Shown in pieces: positions 17,880 to 30,095 of a DNA stretch of 39,538 bases (position 1 is the stretch's first letter; every line of letters starts with the position of its first letter). The notes below the pieces were generated by a model. It was not told where the DNA came from, ran no database searches, and saw nothing but the letters and a program-made list of their open reading frames with translations. Origin of the DNA: an uncultured Pseudomonadota bacterium. Lineage in GTDB: Bacteria; Pseudomonadota; Gammaproteobacteria; Steroidobacterales; Steroidobacteraceae. Both the position numbers and the translations under genes were made by a program. The DNA is taken from NCBI GenBank assembly GCA_903908825.1, contig CAIVTJ010000207.1, forward strand, positions 1-39,538, read 5' to 3'.

Positions 17880-19649
17880 TCACATGGTGTCGGGAGCCGA
17901 TACGCCCAGCAGCCCAAGCCCGTTGCGCACCACTTGTTGCACCGCCAGCACCAGCGACAGGCGTGCGTTGCGCAGCGCCGCATCGTCGACGATGAACTGC
18001 TCGGCGTTGTAGTAGGTGTGAAAGCTGTTGGCCAGTTCGCGCAGATAGTGCACCAGCGTGTGCGGTGCGCGGTTGGCACCAGCCAGCACGATGATCTCGG
18101 GGTAACGGTCCAGTGCCGTCAGCACGGCCGATTCATGCACTGAGTTGAGCAATGCCAGGTTGGCCAGACCCAAGGCGCCGTCATACGTATGGCCCTTGGA
18201 CTCCAGTTGCTTGAGCACGCTGGCCACGCGCGCATGCGCGTATTGAATGTAATAGACCGGGTTGTCGTTGCTGCGTGACTTGGCCAGCTCGAGGTCAAAG
18301 TCCAGGTGCTGGTCGTTGCCACGCATCACATAGAAAAACCGGCAGGCGTCATTGCCTACTTCATTGCGCAGTTCGCGCAGCGTGATGAACTCGCCCGAGC
18401 GCGTGGACATCTGCGCCTTTTCGCCACCGCGATACAGCGTGACGAACTGCACCAGCAGCGCGTCGAGTGAACTGCCGGGCTCGCCCATGGCATCGAGGCC
18501 GGCACGCACGCGCGCCACATAGCCGTGGTGATCGGAGCCTAAAATATCGAGCAGCACATCAAAGCCGCGTTCGCGCTTGTCCAGGTGATAGGCGATGTCG
18601 GAGGCAAAGTAAGTCTTGATGCCGTTGTCGCGCACGACTACGCGGTCTTTGTCGTCACCAAAGGCCGTGGCTCTGAACCACAGCGCGCCGTCTTTCTCGT
18701 ACACATGATCGTGCTGCGCCAGCCGGTGCAGCGCGCGGTCGATGGCGCCGTTGTCGGCCAGCGAGCGTTCGGAATACCAGCGGTCAAAGGTGACGCCGAA
18801 CTCGCCCAGGTCTTGCTCGATGTCGCCCAGGATGGCGGACAAACCTAAGTCGAGTACGCGACGGAAACCATCCTCACCGATCAACGAGCGCGCGCGCACG
18901 ATCAGCGCATCGATGTAGGTGTCTTTGTCGCCGCCCTCGGGTTCATCGGGCGGCAGGTTGCCGAATAACTCGCCTTCGGCGCGTTGCAGGCTGTCGCCTT
19001 CGTGTTGCAGCAAGTCGGCGGCGATGTCACGGATGTACTCGCCCTTGTAGCCGTTGGCCGGGAACGTAAAGCGCTCGCCGCAGGCTTCCAGGTAGCGCAG
19101 CCAGATGCTGGCGGCCAGGATGTCCATCTGCCGGCCGGCATCGTTGATGTAGTACTCGCGGTGCACCTGCCAGCCATTGGCGGCCAGCAGATTCGACACG
19201 CTGGCGCCGAAAGCACCGTGGCGACCGTGGCCCACATGCAGCGGCCCGGTCGGGTTGGACGAGACGAACTCGACAATGATCTTGCGATCAGCGCCGCTGG
19301 CATTGCGGCCGAAGGCATCGCCCAGTTCGTGAACCTGCCGCACCACCTGCGCCTGAGCATCACCGGCCAGATAAAAATTGATGAAGCCGGCGCCGGCGAC
19401 CTCGCAGCGCAGCACACGCGGCGTGGCGGGTATCTGCTCGACGATGGCCTGGGCCAGCGTGCGCGGGGCCAGACCTGCGGCTTTGGCCAGACGCATGGCG
19501 ACATTGCTGGCGAAGTCGCCGTTGGCACTGTCGCGTGTGCGTTCGATGACGATGGCGCGCGGATCGACCGCGTCGGGCAACAGCGTGCCGGCCAAACGGG
19601 CCAGCGCGACCGACAGCAACTGCTCTAGCTCTTGCTTCAAGGCAACCAT
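17880..19649 (-). CDS. argS: Arginyl-tRNA synthetase
   Basis: SSNPTGPLHVGHGRHGAFGASVSNLL, GGEKAQMSTRSGEFITLREL, C-terminal DALR domain; ORF extends to 19655. Confidence 0.97.
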   Translation of the reverse strand: MVALKQELEQLLSVALARLAGTLLPDAVDPRAIVIERTRDSANGDFASNVAMRLAKAAGLAPRTLAQAIVEQIPATPRVLRCEVAGAGFINFYLAGDAQAQVVRQVHELGDAFGRNASGADRKIIVEFVSSNPTGPLHVGHGRHGAFGASVSNLLAANGWQVHREYYINDAGRQMDILAASIWLRYLEACGERFTFPANGYKGEYIRDIAADLLQHEGDSLQRAEGELFGNLPPDEPEGGDKDTYIDALIVRARSLIGEDGFRRVLDLGLSAILGDIEQDLGEFGVTFDRWYSERSLADNGAIDRALHRLAQHDHVYEKDGALWFRATAFGDDKDRVVVRDNGIKTYFASDIAYHLDKRERGFDVLLDILGSDHHGYVARVRAGLDAMGEPGSSLDALLVQFVTLYRGGEKAQMSTRSGEFITLRELRNEVGNDACRFFYVMRGNDQHLDFDLELAKSRSNDNPVYYIQYAHARVASVLKQLESKGHTYDGALGLANLALLNSVHESAVLTALDRYPEIIVLAGANRAPHTLVHYLRELANSFHTYYNAEQFIVDDAALRNARLSLVLAVQQVVRNGLGLLGVSAPDTM

Positions 19650-19701
19650 CCACAACCTGCGCCAACAGCGGCGTAGCAGGCAGTTTACCCGTGTATGGGT
19701 T

Positions 19702-21903
19702 TCAAAATACTTCCAACGGGTCCACGTCCAGCGCCCAGCGCAGGGCGCGGCCGGCTTCCAGCTGTTCGACCTGCGGCAACCACTGCTGCAGAAAACGCTG
19801 CATCAGCGGCCGTTCGCGGCTCTCGATCAACAGCTGCGCGTGATGGCGGCCGGCGCGGCGCACCATGGCGGCCGGCACCGGCCCCAGCAGCTGCACACCG
19901 GGCGTCTCGCCAGCCAGTTGCCGGGCCTGACTCAAGAAGTCCAAAGCCGCCTGCGGTTTGATGCCGGAAGCCCGCAGCAGCGCCAGCCGGCCATAGGGCG
20001 GCCAGCCTGCGGCCTCACGCTCGGTCAGGGCGCGGCGCGCAAAGCCGCCGTAACCGTCCTCGAGCAGGCACATCAGCAGCGGATGCTGCGGGAACTCAGT
20101 CTGCACCAGCACTTCGCCGGCCCGGCCCGCGCGCCCGGCGCGACCGGCCACTTGCACGATGGTCTGCGCCAGCCGCTCGGCGGCTCGGAAGTCGGTGCTG
20201 AACAGGCTCTGGTCGGCATTGAGCACGCCCACCAGCGTGACATCGGGGAAGTGATGACCCTTGGTCAGCATCTGCGTGCCGATCAGGATGCGCGCTTCGC
20301 CGCTGTTGACCCGGGCGATGGCCGCCTCCAGGTCGGCGGCATCGCGCACGCTGTCGCGGTCAAAGCGGGCGATGGGCAGGCCCGGAAAACGCGCCGCCAG
20401 GGTTTCTTCGACGCGCTCGGTGCCGTGGCCCAGCGGCCGCACCCCGTGGCCGCAGCGCGGGCAGGTGGCGGGCAGCGGCTCGTCGGCGCCGCAGTGGTGG
20501 CAGCTGAGGCGCTGCTGCTGCTGGTGGATGGTCAGCCGCGCATCGCAGTGCCGGCAGGGCGCGATCCAGCCGCAGCCGCTGCACAGCAGCGTGGGCGCAT
20601 AGCCGCGGCGGTTGATGAAGATCAGCACCTGCGCCCCGGCCGCCAGATGCCGCTCCATGGCCTGCAGCAGCGGCATCGAAAAACCCCGGTGCACCGCATG
20701 GCCGCGCAGGTCGATCAGCTGCAGCGAGGGCGGCTCGGCGGCCCCGGCGCGGCGCGGCAGCGACAGGCGCTGCGAGCGGCCGGCGGCCACGTTGTGCAGC
20801 GATTCGAATGAGGGGGTGGCCGAGCCCAGCAGCACCGGCACCGCACTGCGCTGCGCCCGGACCACCGCCATGTCGCGCGCCGAGTAACGAAAGCCGCCTT
20901 CCTGCTGCTTGAACGAGGCGTCGTGTTCTTCATCCACCACGATGACGCCCAGCGCCGGCAGCGGCACGAACACCGCCGAGCGCGTGCCGATGACGATGCG
21001 TGCCCGGCCGCTGGCCGCACTGCGCCAGGCCTGCAGACGTTCGCGATCGGTCAGGCCCGAGTGCAAGGCCACCAGCGGCACGGCAAAGCGTTCGCGAAAG
21101 CGCGCCAGCAACTGCGGCGTCAGGCCGATCTCCGGGCACAGCACCAGCGCGCTGTGGCCCTGTGCCAGCACGGTGTCGATCAGCCGCAGATACACCTCGG
21201 TCTTGCCGCTGCCGGTCACGCCATCCAGCAAAAAGCTGCCATAGCGACCCAGACCGTCCTGCAGGGCGCTGAGGGCGTGCTGCTGATCGTCTGACAGCGG
21301 CGGTCCGCTGGCGGTGGCGGCGGTACCGGTGGGCGCTGCCGGCGCGTCTTCGGTCGTCAGCACGCGGCTGTCGGCATAGCCGCGTTGTTGCAGGCTGGCC
21401 AGGTTTTCGCGCCAGCGTGGCAGGTGCTCACCCAGTTGCAGCGCCGACAGTGGCCCTGCGGCCACCAGTCGCGCCAGCAGTTCGCGTTGCTTGGGCGCAC
21501 GCGCCAGGGCGCCCGAGGCCAGCGCGGCCTCGCCGTCGGCGGTGGCGCTGAACCACAGCTCGCTGGCCCGCGCCGGTTCGCCCTCGCGCAGCAGCCGTGG
21601 CAGCGCCGAGGCCAGCACCGCGCCCAGCGGGTGGTGGTAATAGCCCGCCGCCCAGGTCAGCAGGTTCAGCAGCGGCTCGTCCAGCAGCGGCTGTTCGTCG
21701 AGTACCGCGGTGACCGGCCGCAGCTTGTCGGCAGGCAGCTCAGACTCTGTGGCCAGCGCGACCACCAGCCCGACCAGCGCCTGCCGGCCGAAGGGCACGC
21801 GCACGCGGCAACCCACTGCCACGGGCTGTCCGTCCGACAGATAATCGAACAGCCGGCGCAGCGGCGTGTCCAGCGCGACACGGACGATGGGCGGGGCCGT
21901 CAT
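19702..21903 (-). CDS. priA: Primosomal protein N' (PriA helicase)
   Basis: DGVTGSGKTEVYL, VVDEEHDASFKQQ, zinc-binding CSGCGWIAPCRHC...CHHCG...CPRCG; ATG at 21903 preferred over GTG at 21924. Confidence 0.97.
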   Translation of the reverse strand: MTAPPIVRVALDTPLRRLFDYLSDGQPVAVGCRVRVPFGRQALVGLVVALATESELPADKLRPVTAVLDEQPLLDEPLLNLLTWAAGYYHHPLGAVLASALPRLLREGEPARASELWFSATADGEAALASGALARAPKQRELLARLVAAGPLSALQLGEHLPRWRENLASLQQRGYADSRVLTTEDAPAAPTGTAATASGPPLSDDQQHALSALQDGLGRYGSFLLDGVTGSGKTEVYLRLIDTVLAQGHSALVLCPEIGLTPQLLARFRERFAVPLVALHSGLTDRERLQAWRSAASGRARIVIGTRSAVFVPLPALGVIVVDEEHDASFKQQEGGFRYSARDMAVVRAQRSAVPVLLGSATPSFESLHNVAAGRSQRLSLPRRAGAAEPPSLQLIDLRGHAVHRGFSMPLLQAMERHLAAGAQVLIFINRRGYAPTLLCSGCGWIAPCRHCDARLTIHQQQQRLSCHHCGADEPLPATCPRCGHGVRPLGHGTERVEETLAARFPGLPIARFDRDSVRDAADLEAAIARVNSGEARILIGTQMLTKGHHFPDVTLVGVLNADQSLFSTDFRAAERLAQTIVQVAGRAGRAGRAGEVLVQTEFPQHPLLMCLLEDGYGGFARRALTEREAAGWPPYGRLALLRASGIKPQAALDFLSQARQLAGETPGVQLLGPVPAAMVRRAGRHHAQLLIESRERPLMQRFLQQWLPQVEQLEAGRALRWALDVDPLEVF

Positions 21904-21916
21904 CGACTTGTCATGT

Positions 21917-21925
21917 TTGTCCACA
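21917..21925 (+). promoter_or_regulatory. DnaA-box-like site TTGTCCACA
   Basis: One mismatch to TTATCCACA. Confidence 0.45.
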
Positions 21926-21930
21926 CAAGC

Positions 21931-21939
21931 TGTGGATAA
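21931..21939 (-). promoter_or_regulatory. Perfect DnaA box (TTATCCACA on minus strand)
   Basis: tgtggataa at 21931-21939, reverse complement TTATCCACA. Confidence 0.6.
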
Positions 21940-22131
21940 CTCTGTGGAGGAAAATCGTCATGCCACTCAAAAAACCTGTAATTTTCGTGATGAATGCTGG
22001 ATTGGTTAAAAAATAAGCGACTTTTCAATGCCCGTTTGTCAGTCAAAAACTATAAAAATCATGATGTTAATAAATCATCGCGCGGCGGCACCTGAAGAGA
22101 TGCAGATTCATCATTCATTCACAATACCCCT

Positions 22132-23403
22132 GTGGAGCATTGTGCGAGGCGCGCCGTGAGCAGCCTGCGCATGGCGGCCTCTTTACTGGCCGGACTGCTG
22201 GCCGGGCTGTTGCTGCCCGCGCTGCCGCCCGCCTTGGCGCAGGGCCTGACCACGGTGCTCGAGCCGGTCGGTGTGCTGTGGCTCAACGCCTTGCGCATGA
22301 CCGTGTTGCCGCTGGTAGTGGCGCTGCTGGTGGCCGGCATCGGCCGCAGTGCCCAGACCGCCGCCGCCAATCGTCTCACGCTGCGGGCGATGCGCGCATT
22401 TCTGCTGCTGCTGGCGGTCGGGGCGCTGCTGGGCGCGGCGCTGACCTTGATCTTCCTGCGCCTGTGGCCGGTGTCGCCGGCGGCGGCCCAGGCGCTGCGT
22501 GCGGCGGCCGAGGGCGGCGCCTCAACGGTGCCGGTGTTGCCGCCGCTGCGCGACTGGGTGGTGTCGCTGATCCCGGCCAATCCCTTCGAGGCGGCCGCCA
22601 GCGGCGCCATGCTGCAGCTGGTGGTGTTTGCCGTGCTGCTGGGCTTTGCTGCGGCGCGTATCGCGGACGAACCCCGCGAGCGTTTGCTGGGCTGGTTTGA
22701 AGCGCTGAGCGAGGCGCTGTTCGTGCTGGTGCGCGGCGTGCTGTGGGCCGGTCCGCTGGGGGTGTTCGCGCTGGCGCTGATGGTCGGTCAACGCGGCGGC
22801 TGGGATGCGGCCGGCGCGCTGGGGCAATACCTGGTGCTGGCCTGCGGAGTGTCGGTGGTGCTGACGCTGCTGCTGTACCCGGTCGCGGTGCTGGCCGGTG
22901 GCGTGCCGCTGTGGGCCTTTGCCCGCGCGGCCTTGCCCTCGCAGGTGGTGGCCATCAGCACGCAATCGTCGCTGGCCAGTCTGCCGGCCATGCTCGCCGG
23001 CTTTGCTACGCTGCCGGGGCCGCGCGCCGGTGCCGAGGTGGTGCTGCCGCTGGCGGTGTCGCTGTTTCGCATGACCAGTCCGCTGGTCAATATCGCTGTC
23101 GTGCTGTTCGTGGCCCACGTCAGCGGCGTGCACGTCGGCGCCGGGGCGCTGGTGGCCGGGCTGCTGCTGGCGGTGGTGACCAGCTGGTCGGTGGTGGGGC
23201 TGCCCAGTCAGATCACGTTCTTCAATACCACTGTGCCGATGTCGCTGGCCATGGGCGTGCCCACCGGTCTGCTGCCGCTGTTGCTGGCCGTCGAGGTGAT
23301 CCCCGACCTGTTCCGCACCGTGGGCAACGTGACCGCCGATCTGACGGTCACCGCCGTTGTCACACGTTCGCACCCTTCACGGGCTAACCTCAGCAATACG
23401 TGA
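22132..23403 (+). CDS. Divergent dicarboxylate/amino acid:cation symporter (SDF/DAACS family)
   Basis: Polytopic; LRMTVLPLVVALLVAGIG, ISTQSSLASLPAML, SWSVVGLPSQITFFNTTVP; clearly distinct from the DctA at 26970. GTG at 22156 is an alternative start. Confidence 0.85.
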   Translation: MEHCARRAVSSLRMAASLLAGLLAGLLLPALPPALAQGLTTVLEPVGVLWLNALRMTVLPLVVALLVAGIGRSAQTAAANRLTLRAMRAFLLLLAVGALLGAALTLIFLRLWPVSPAAAQALRAAAEGGASTVPVLPPLRDWVVSLIPANPFEAAASGAMLQLVVFAVLLGFAAARIADEPRERLLGWFEALSEALFVLVRGVLWAGPLGVFALALMVGQRGGWDAAGALGQYLVLACGVSVVLTLLLYPVAVLAGGVPLWAFARAALPSQVVAISTQSSLASLPAMLAGFATLPGPRAGAEVVLPLAVSLFRMTSPLVNIAVVLFVAHVSGVHVGAGALVAGLLLAVVTSWSVVGLPSQITFFNTTVPMSLAMGVPTGLLPLLLAVEVIPDLFRTVGNVTADLTVTAVVTRSHPSRANLSNT

Positions 23404-24068
23404 ACCGAACGAAACTCAGACCCGTGAATGTGTTTGTGCCAGACGAGTCTTCGTCAGGCCCCTCTGCGGCGTCGCTATCGCAGATGGTGCTGCGCGCCAA
23501 TGTTGCCGGCATGCCGTTGGAATGGATCGACTACCGCGAAGCGGCGCGGCTGTATACGCAAGGCCAGGTGGCTTACAGCTGCGGCACGCCGCTGTACCGG
23601 CTGCGCGGCGGTACCAGTGCGCAGTCGGGTCAGCGCACCGTGCTCGAGATCAACTCGATCATCGCCACGCGGGGCCACTCGGGTAATCCCGGTAATCTGC
23701 GCACCGATTACGTGCCGCCGCTCAACAACCAGACGCTGTTCCGCCGCGACGGCAACCTGTGCCTGTATTGCGCGCAGCGTTTTGCCGATGGCGAGCTCTC
23801 GCGCGACCATGTGCGGCCCTTAAGTCAGGGTGGCGCTGACATCTGGACCAACGTGGTCACCGCCTGTCGCCGCTGCAACAACACCAAGGCCTGGCGCACG
23901 CCCGAGCAGGCGCGCATGCAGTTGGTGGCCGTGCCGTTTGCACCGACCTACGCCGAATATGTCTATCTGAAGGGCCGCCGCGTGCTGACCGACCAGATGC
24001 ACTATCTGCTGGCGCATTTTCCGCGCAGCAGTCCGTTGCATGCGCGTTTGCGCAGCGCTTTGGGCTAA
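23400..24068 (+). CDS. HNH endonuclease
   Basis: NLCLYCAQRFADGELSRDHVRPLSQGGADIWTNVVTACRRCNNTKAWRTPEQA, HNH with paired CxxC zinc motifs. Confidence 0.92.
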   Translation: MNRTKLRPVNVFVPDESSSGPSAASLSQMVLRANVAGMPLEWIDYREAARLYTQGQVAYSCGTPLYRLRGGTSAQSGQRTVLEINSIIATRGHSGNPGNLRTDYVPPLNNQTLFRRDGNLCLYCAQRFADGELSRDHVRPLSQGGADIWTNVVTACRRCNNTKAWRTPEQARMQLVAVPFAPTYAEYVYLKGRRVLTDQMHYLLAHFPRSSPLHARLRSALG

Positions 24069-24075
24069 CCGTTTG

Positions 24076-24966
24076 GTGCATCTGATCGATGCGTCGGTGT
24101 ACGTGTTCCGCGCGTACTACTCCATGCCATCCGACATGACCGATGCAGACGGCAACCCGGTGCATGCGCTGTATGGCTTTGCGCGCTTCATCGGCGAGCT
24201 GCTGGAACGCGCCCGCCCTGAATACGTTGCAGTGGCTTTTGACGGCAGCTTGGCTACTTCGTTTCGTAACCAGATCTATCCGCCCTACAAAGCCAATCGT
24301 GAACCGGCGCCGCCGGATCTGGCGCTGCAATTTGAGCGCTGCCGCGAGTTCTGCACGCACCTGGGCTTGGCGCAGTTCAGCAGCCCCGAGTACGAGGCCG
24401 ATGACATCATCGGCACGCTGGTGGCACGCCTGCGCAGTGAGGGCCTGCGCAGCACCGTGGTGACGCGCGACAAAGATCTGGCGCAATTGCTGCAACCTGG
24501 CGATGTGTACTGGGATTACGCCGGCGATCAGCGCTATCACTATGAGCAGATCGCCGATCGCTTTGGTGTGGTGCCCGAGCGCTATGCCGATTACCTGGCC
24601 TTGACCGGTGATGCGGTCGACAACATCCCCGGCGTGCCCGGTGTCGGCCCCAAAACCGCCGCCGTGCTGATGCAGCACTTCGCTTCATTAGACCAGCTGT
24701 ATGCCGGGCTGGCTGCCGTGGCCGATTTGCCGGTGCGCGGTGCAGGCAAGCTGGGCGCACGCCTGGCCGAACACCGTGATGCGGCCTATCTGGCGCAGGC
24801 GCTGACGCGCATCCACTGTGCCATGCCGCTGACCACTACCCGCCATGACCTGCGGCGCCGGCTGCCGGACCGCGACGCGCTGACGCGGTTTTTTGATGCG
24901 CAAGGTTTTGGTTCGCTGCTGCGTGCGCAAGCCGATCGGCTGATATCCGCGCAGGCCAGCGGCTAG
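24076..24966 (+). CDS. 5'-3' exonuclease / flap endonuclease-like protein
   Basis: VHLIDASVYVFRAYYSMP, VAFDG, YEADDIIGTLV, VVTRDKDLAQLL, LTGDAVDNIPGVPGVGPKTAAVLM (H3TH). GTG 24076 or TTG 24073 start follows the HNH stop. Confidence 0.9.
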   Translation: MHLIDASVYVFRAYYSMPSDMTDADGNPVHALYGFARFIGELLERARPEYVAVAFDGSLATSFRNQIYPPYKANREPAPPDLALQFERCREFCTHLGLAQFSSPEYEADDIIGTLVARLRSEGLRSTVVTRDKDLAQLLQPGDVYWDYAGDQRYHYEQIADRFGVVPERYADYLALTGDAVDNIPGVPGVGPKTAAVLMQHFASLDQLYAGLAAVADLPVRGAGKLGARLAEHRDAAYLAQALTRIHCAMPLTTTRHDLRRRLPDRDALTRFFDAQGFGSLLRAQADRLISAQASG

Positions 24967-25008
24967 GATAGCCGCATCTGCCGGGCAGTCAGGGGGGCGT
25001 GGGTCAGC

Positions 25009-26969
<1,961 letters not shown>

Positions 26970-26973
<4 letters not shown>

Positions 26974-28241
26974 AGCTGTTGAAACTGCTGCGCTCACTCT
27001 ATGTGCAGGTGCTGCTGGCCATCGTCATCGGTGTGCTCATAGGCCATTTCGCGCCGCATTGGGGTGTGGAGTTAAAGCCGCTGGGTGATGGCTTCATCCG
27101 CCTGGTCAAGATGATCATCACGCCGGTCATCTTCTGCACGGTGGTGCTGGGCATCGCCGGCATGGACGATCTGCGTAGCGTCGGTCGCATCGGACTCTAT
27201 GCGCTGGGCTATTTCGAATTGGTCACGACGCTGGCGCTGGTGCTGGGCCTGACCGTCATCAATGTGTTGCAGCCCGGCGTGGGCTTGCATGTAAATGTGG
27301 CCAGTCTCGATGCCGGGCGCCTGAGCCAATACACCGAGCAGGCGCAGCATCAGGGCGTGGTGGCGTTTTTGCTCAACATCATCCCCACCACTATTTTTGA
27401 TGCGTTTGCCCGCGGCGATGTGTTGCAGGTGCTGCTGGTGGCCGTGCTGGTGGGTTTTGCGCTGCAGGTCGTGGGCATGCGTGCTGCTGTGCTGCGCGAT
27501 GCCATCGGTGGTCTCTCGCACGTGGTGTTTCGCATCGTCGGTTTCATCATGAAGCTGGCGCCGCTGGGTGCACTGGGTGCTATGGCTTTTACCATCGGCT
27601 CGCAGGGCATCGCCGCGCTGCTGCCGCTGGCCTCGCTGATGGGCTGCTTTTATCTGACCTGCGTGCTGTTTGTGGTGCTGGTGCTGGGCAGCATCGCGCG
27701 CCTGCATGGCTTTCGCATTTTTTCGCTGCTGCGCTACATCAAAGAAGAGCTGTTCATCGTGCTGGGCACTTCTTCATCCGAGACGGTACTGCCGCGCCTG
27801 ATGGACAAGATGGAGCGCGCCGGCTGCCGCCGTTCGGTGGTGGGTCTGGTGGTGCCGGCCGGCTATTCGTTCAACCTCGATGGCACGTGCATCTACCTGA
27901 CCATGGCAGCGGTGTTTCTGGCGCAAGCCACCGACACGCCCATGACTCTGCAGCAGCAACTGGTGATGCTGCTGGTGTTGCTGCTGACCAGCAAAGGCGC
28001 AGCGGGCGTGACCGGTAGCGGCTTCATCGTGCTGGCCGCGACGCTGGCTGCGGTCAACGGACCACCGGTCGCCTCGCTGGCCTTGATATTGGGCATAGAC
28101 CGCTTCATGTCCGAGGCGCGCGCCCTGACCAACCTGGTGGGCAACGCCGTGGCCACGCTGGTGGTGGCGCGCTGGACCGGTTCGCTGCAGCCGGACCCCG
28201 ACTGCGGCTTGTTTACCGATGCGGCATTAAAGGCAGGCTGA
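26970..28241 (+). CDS. dctA: C4-dicarboxylate transporter DctA
   Basis: [72 protein letters not shown]...[29 protein letters not shown]. Confidence 0.95.
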
Positions 28242-29436
28242 ACAGCACACGCACTTCATCGGCGATCCATTCGGTGGACTTCCATTCGCCTTCGCCGACG
28301 CCGAAGTCCAGCCGCTTCAGGGTGGCGCTGCCGGCCAGCACCGGCCCGCTTTTGCCATCGGCCGAGGCCGGCGTGTAGGTGAACTGCAGCGGCACTTCAC
28401 GGGTGACGCCACGCAGACTCAGTTGCCCGTATGCGATATAGCCGCCGGCGTTGGCGCTAAAACGCGTGGCCACATAGCGCGCTTCGGCGAAACGGGCGAC
28501 ATCAAACAACCCGGCGGTCAGCAGCTGCCCGTTGCGCTCTTTGTCCTGGGTGTCGATGCTGCTGACAGCAATGCGCACGTCAAACCGGCCGCTGGGCGCG
28601 GCGCCCGGCGTGAAGTCGATGTCTGCCGCAAACTGCCCGAAGCGCCCGCGCGTGGCCGCACCGGCCTGCACGAACTCAAACTCCAGCGCACCGTGTTGCG
28701 CATCGCTGACCCAGGCAGCAGGGCTGTTGCCCGCACCGGCACCGGTGTCCGCTGCGCTCACTGGCGCGATCGACGTCGCACGCTCACTGCCTGCTGTCGC
28801 TGCTGCGCCCGGCAACAACTGCCACAAGCCCCAAGCACCCAGCAGCACCGCCAGCAGCATCACCACTGCGCGCGCGCCGGCCTGACCGCCGAACGGCAGC
28901 ATGCGCGTCAGCACCGTGTCTTTGCGCACGAAGTGGTGCACCAGGGCTGCGGCCACGTGCAGCGCCGCCAGCGCCAGCAGCGCATTGGCCAGCAGCTCAT
29001 GCGTGCCCTTGAGCACCTCAAACAGGGCTTCGTTCGGGGCCACCAAGTCGGGCAGCGTGACCCAGCCGAACCAGCTGACCGTGTAGTGCTTGGCCGATGA
29101 CATCAGCCAACCCGACAGCGGCAAGGCAAACAGCAGCGCATACAGACCCGGGTGGATCAGCTGCGCCAGCACGCGCTCATAGCGCTTGAGATCAGCAGGC
29201 AGGGCCGGCGAATGAGACCGCTGCGACCAGCGCCAGCCCAGACGCAGCACCGCCAGCACCAGAAGGGTGATGCCTATCGACTTATGCCGGGCCAACGTGC
29301 CCAGTTTGCCGACACCAGCGGGCAGGTCTTCGGCCGCGCTGGCCAGCACGAATTGCGCCAGCAGCGCCCAGACAATCACCCAGTGAAATACCTGCGCGAT
29401 GGCGCCCCAACGCGCGCTGCTGTTACTTAGTGCCAT
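28213..29436 (-). CDS. Cytochrome b561 - YceI fusion protein
   Basis: N-terminal b561 ([71 protein letters not shown]), C-terminal YceI lipocalin-like ([26 protein letters not shown]...[41 protein letters not shown]). Confidence 0.92.
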   Translation of the reverse strand: MALSNSSARWGAIAQVFHWVIVWALLAQFVLASAAEDLPAGVGKLGTLARHKSIGITLLVLAVLRLGWRWSQRSHSPALPADLKRYERVLAQLIHPGLYALLFALPLSGWLMSSAKHYTVSWFGWVTLPDLVAPNEALFEVLKGTHELLANALLALAALHVAAALVHHFVRKDTVLTRMLPFGGQAGARAVVMLLAVLLGAWGLWQLLPGAAATAGSERATSIAPVSAADTGAGAGNSPAAWVSDAQHGALEFEFVQAGAATRGRFGQFAADIDFTPGAAPSGRFDVRIAVSSIDTQDKERNGQLLTAGLFDVARFAEARYVATRFSANAGGYIAYGQLSLRGVTREVPLQFTYTPASADGKSGPVLAGSATLKRLDFGVGEGEWKSTEWIADEVRVLFSLPLMPHR

Positions 29437-30095
29437 GATGAAAATCCTTGATCCAAGTTGATGTCAGCGGCAGCGCTCAGCGCCAGCAGTTGCGCGGGCA
29501 GCGTGTACCGCGTCAGTGTCTGACCCTCGCGCGCAGGGCCGAAGCGCAGCAGCGGCCCGCCGGCTTGCGCGCGCGGGTGCAGCATCAGCACCAGACCGCT
29601 GCCGCGCAATACGGGTAAATCGCCGGCGGCATCGGTGTCGGCTACAAAGCCCAGTTGCTGCCAATAGTCGCGGCTGAGTGCGACATCGTCGCAGGGCAGG
29701 CTCAGCGCTGCAAAACGGCCCAGCCGCGTGACCGCCGGGGCCACCGGCGGCGAGAAGGTCCGCGCCTCCAGGACGCGCACACGGTTGCCCGCCGGGTCGT
29801 GCAGTGACAGTTCGTTGAACACGTCGCTGCCCAATCGCATCTGCACGGGTTGCAGGCCGCGCGCATCCAGTTCGCGTGCTAAGGCAGCGACGTTCTCGCG
29901 GGTGAACACCAGCGTGGGCGGCGCAGCGGGTACGCCATGCAAGGCAATGCAGAGTCCCTGACAGGCCATCACGCCATAGTGATGCGACCAGACGTCGCCG
30001 GTCTGTGCGGCAACGAACCCCAGTTGTTCATAGCCGGCGCAGGCCGAGAGCACATCATCGGTGCTCAGCGCCAGTTCAAGAAACGGGCCGGGCAT
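29427..30095 (-). CDS. VOC/glyoxalase-family protein (two VOC modules)
   Basis: MPGPFLELALSTDDVLSACAGYEQLGF...ELSLHDPAGNRVRVLEA and second repeat LGRFAALSLPCDDVALSRDYWQQLGF; ATG 30095 preferred over the 30176 extension. Confidence 0.75.
   Translation of the reverse strand: MPGPFLELALSTDDVLSACAGYEQLGFVAAQTGDVWSHHYGVMACQGLCIALHGVPAAPPTLVFTRENVAALARELDARGLQPVQMRLGSDVFNELSLHDPAGNRVRVLEARTFSPPVAPAVTRLGRFAALSLPCDDVALSRDYWQQLGFVADTDAAGDLPVLRGSGLVLMLHPRAQAGGPLLRFGPAREGQTLTRYTLPAQLLALSAAADINLDQGFSSWH

Noticed and set aside
19378-20811. 477-aa plus-strand ORF
   Set aside because: Antisense to argS and priA; low-complexity Q/R/A-rich shadow ORF.
23400-24068. HNH endonuclease as homing endonuclease, intron or phage defence
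   Set aside because: No intron, intein, phage genes, toxin/immunity or known defence partner nearby; the protein resembles widespread stand-alone HNH proteins.
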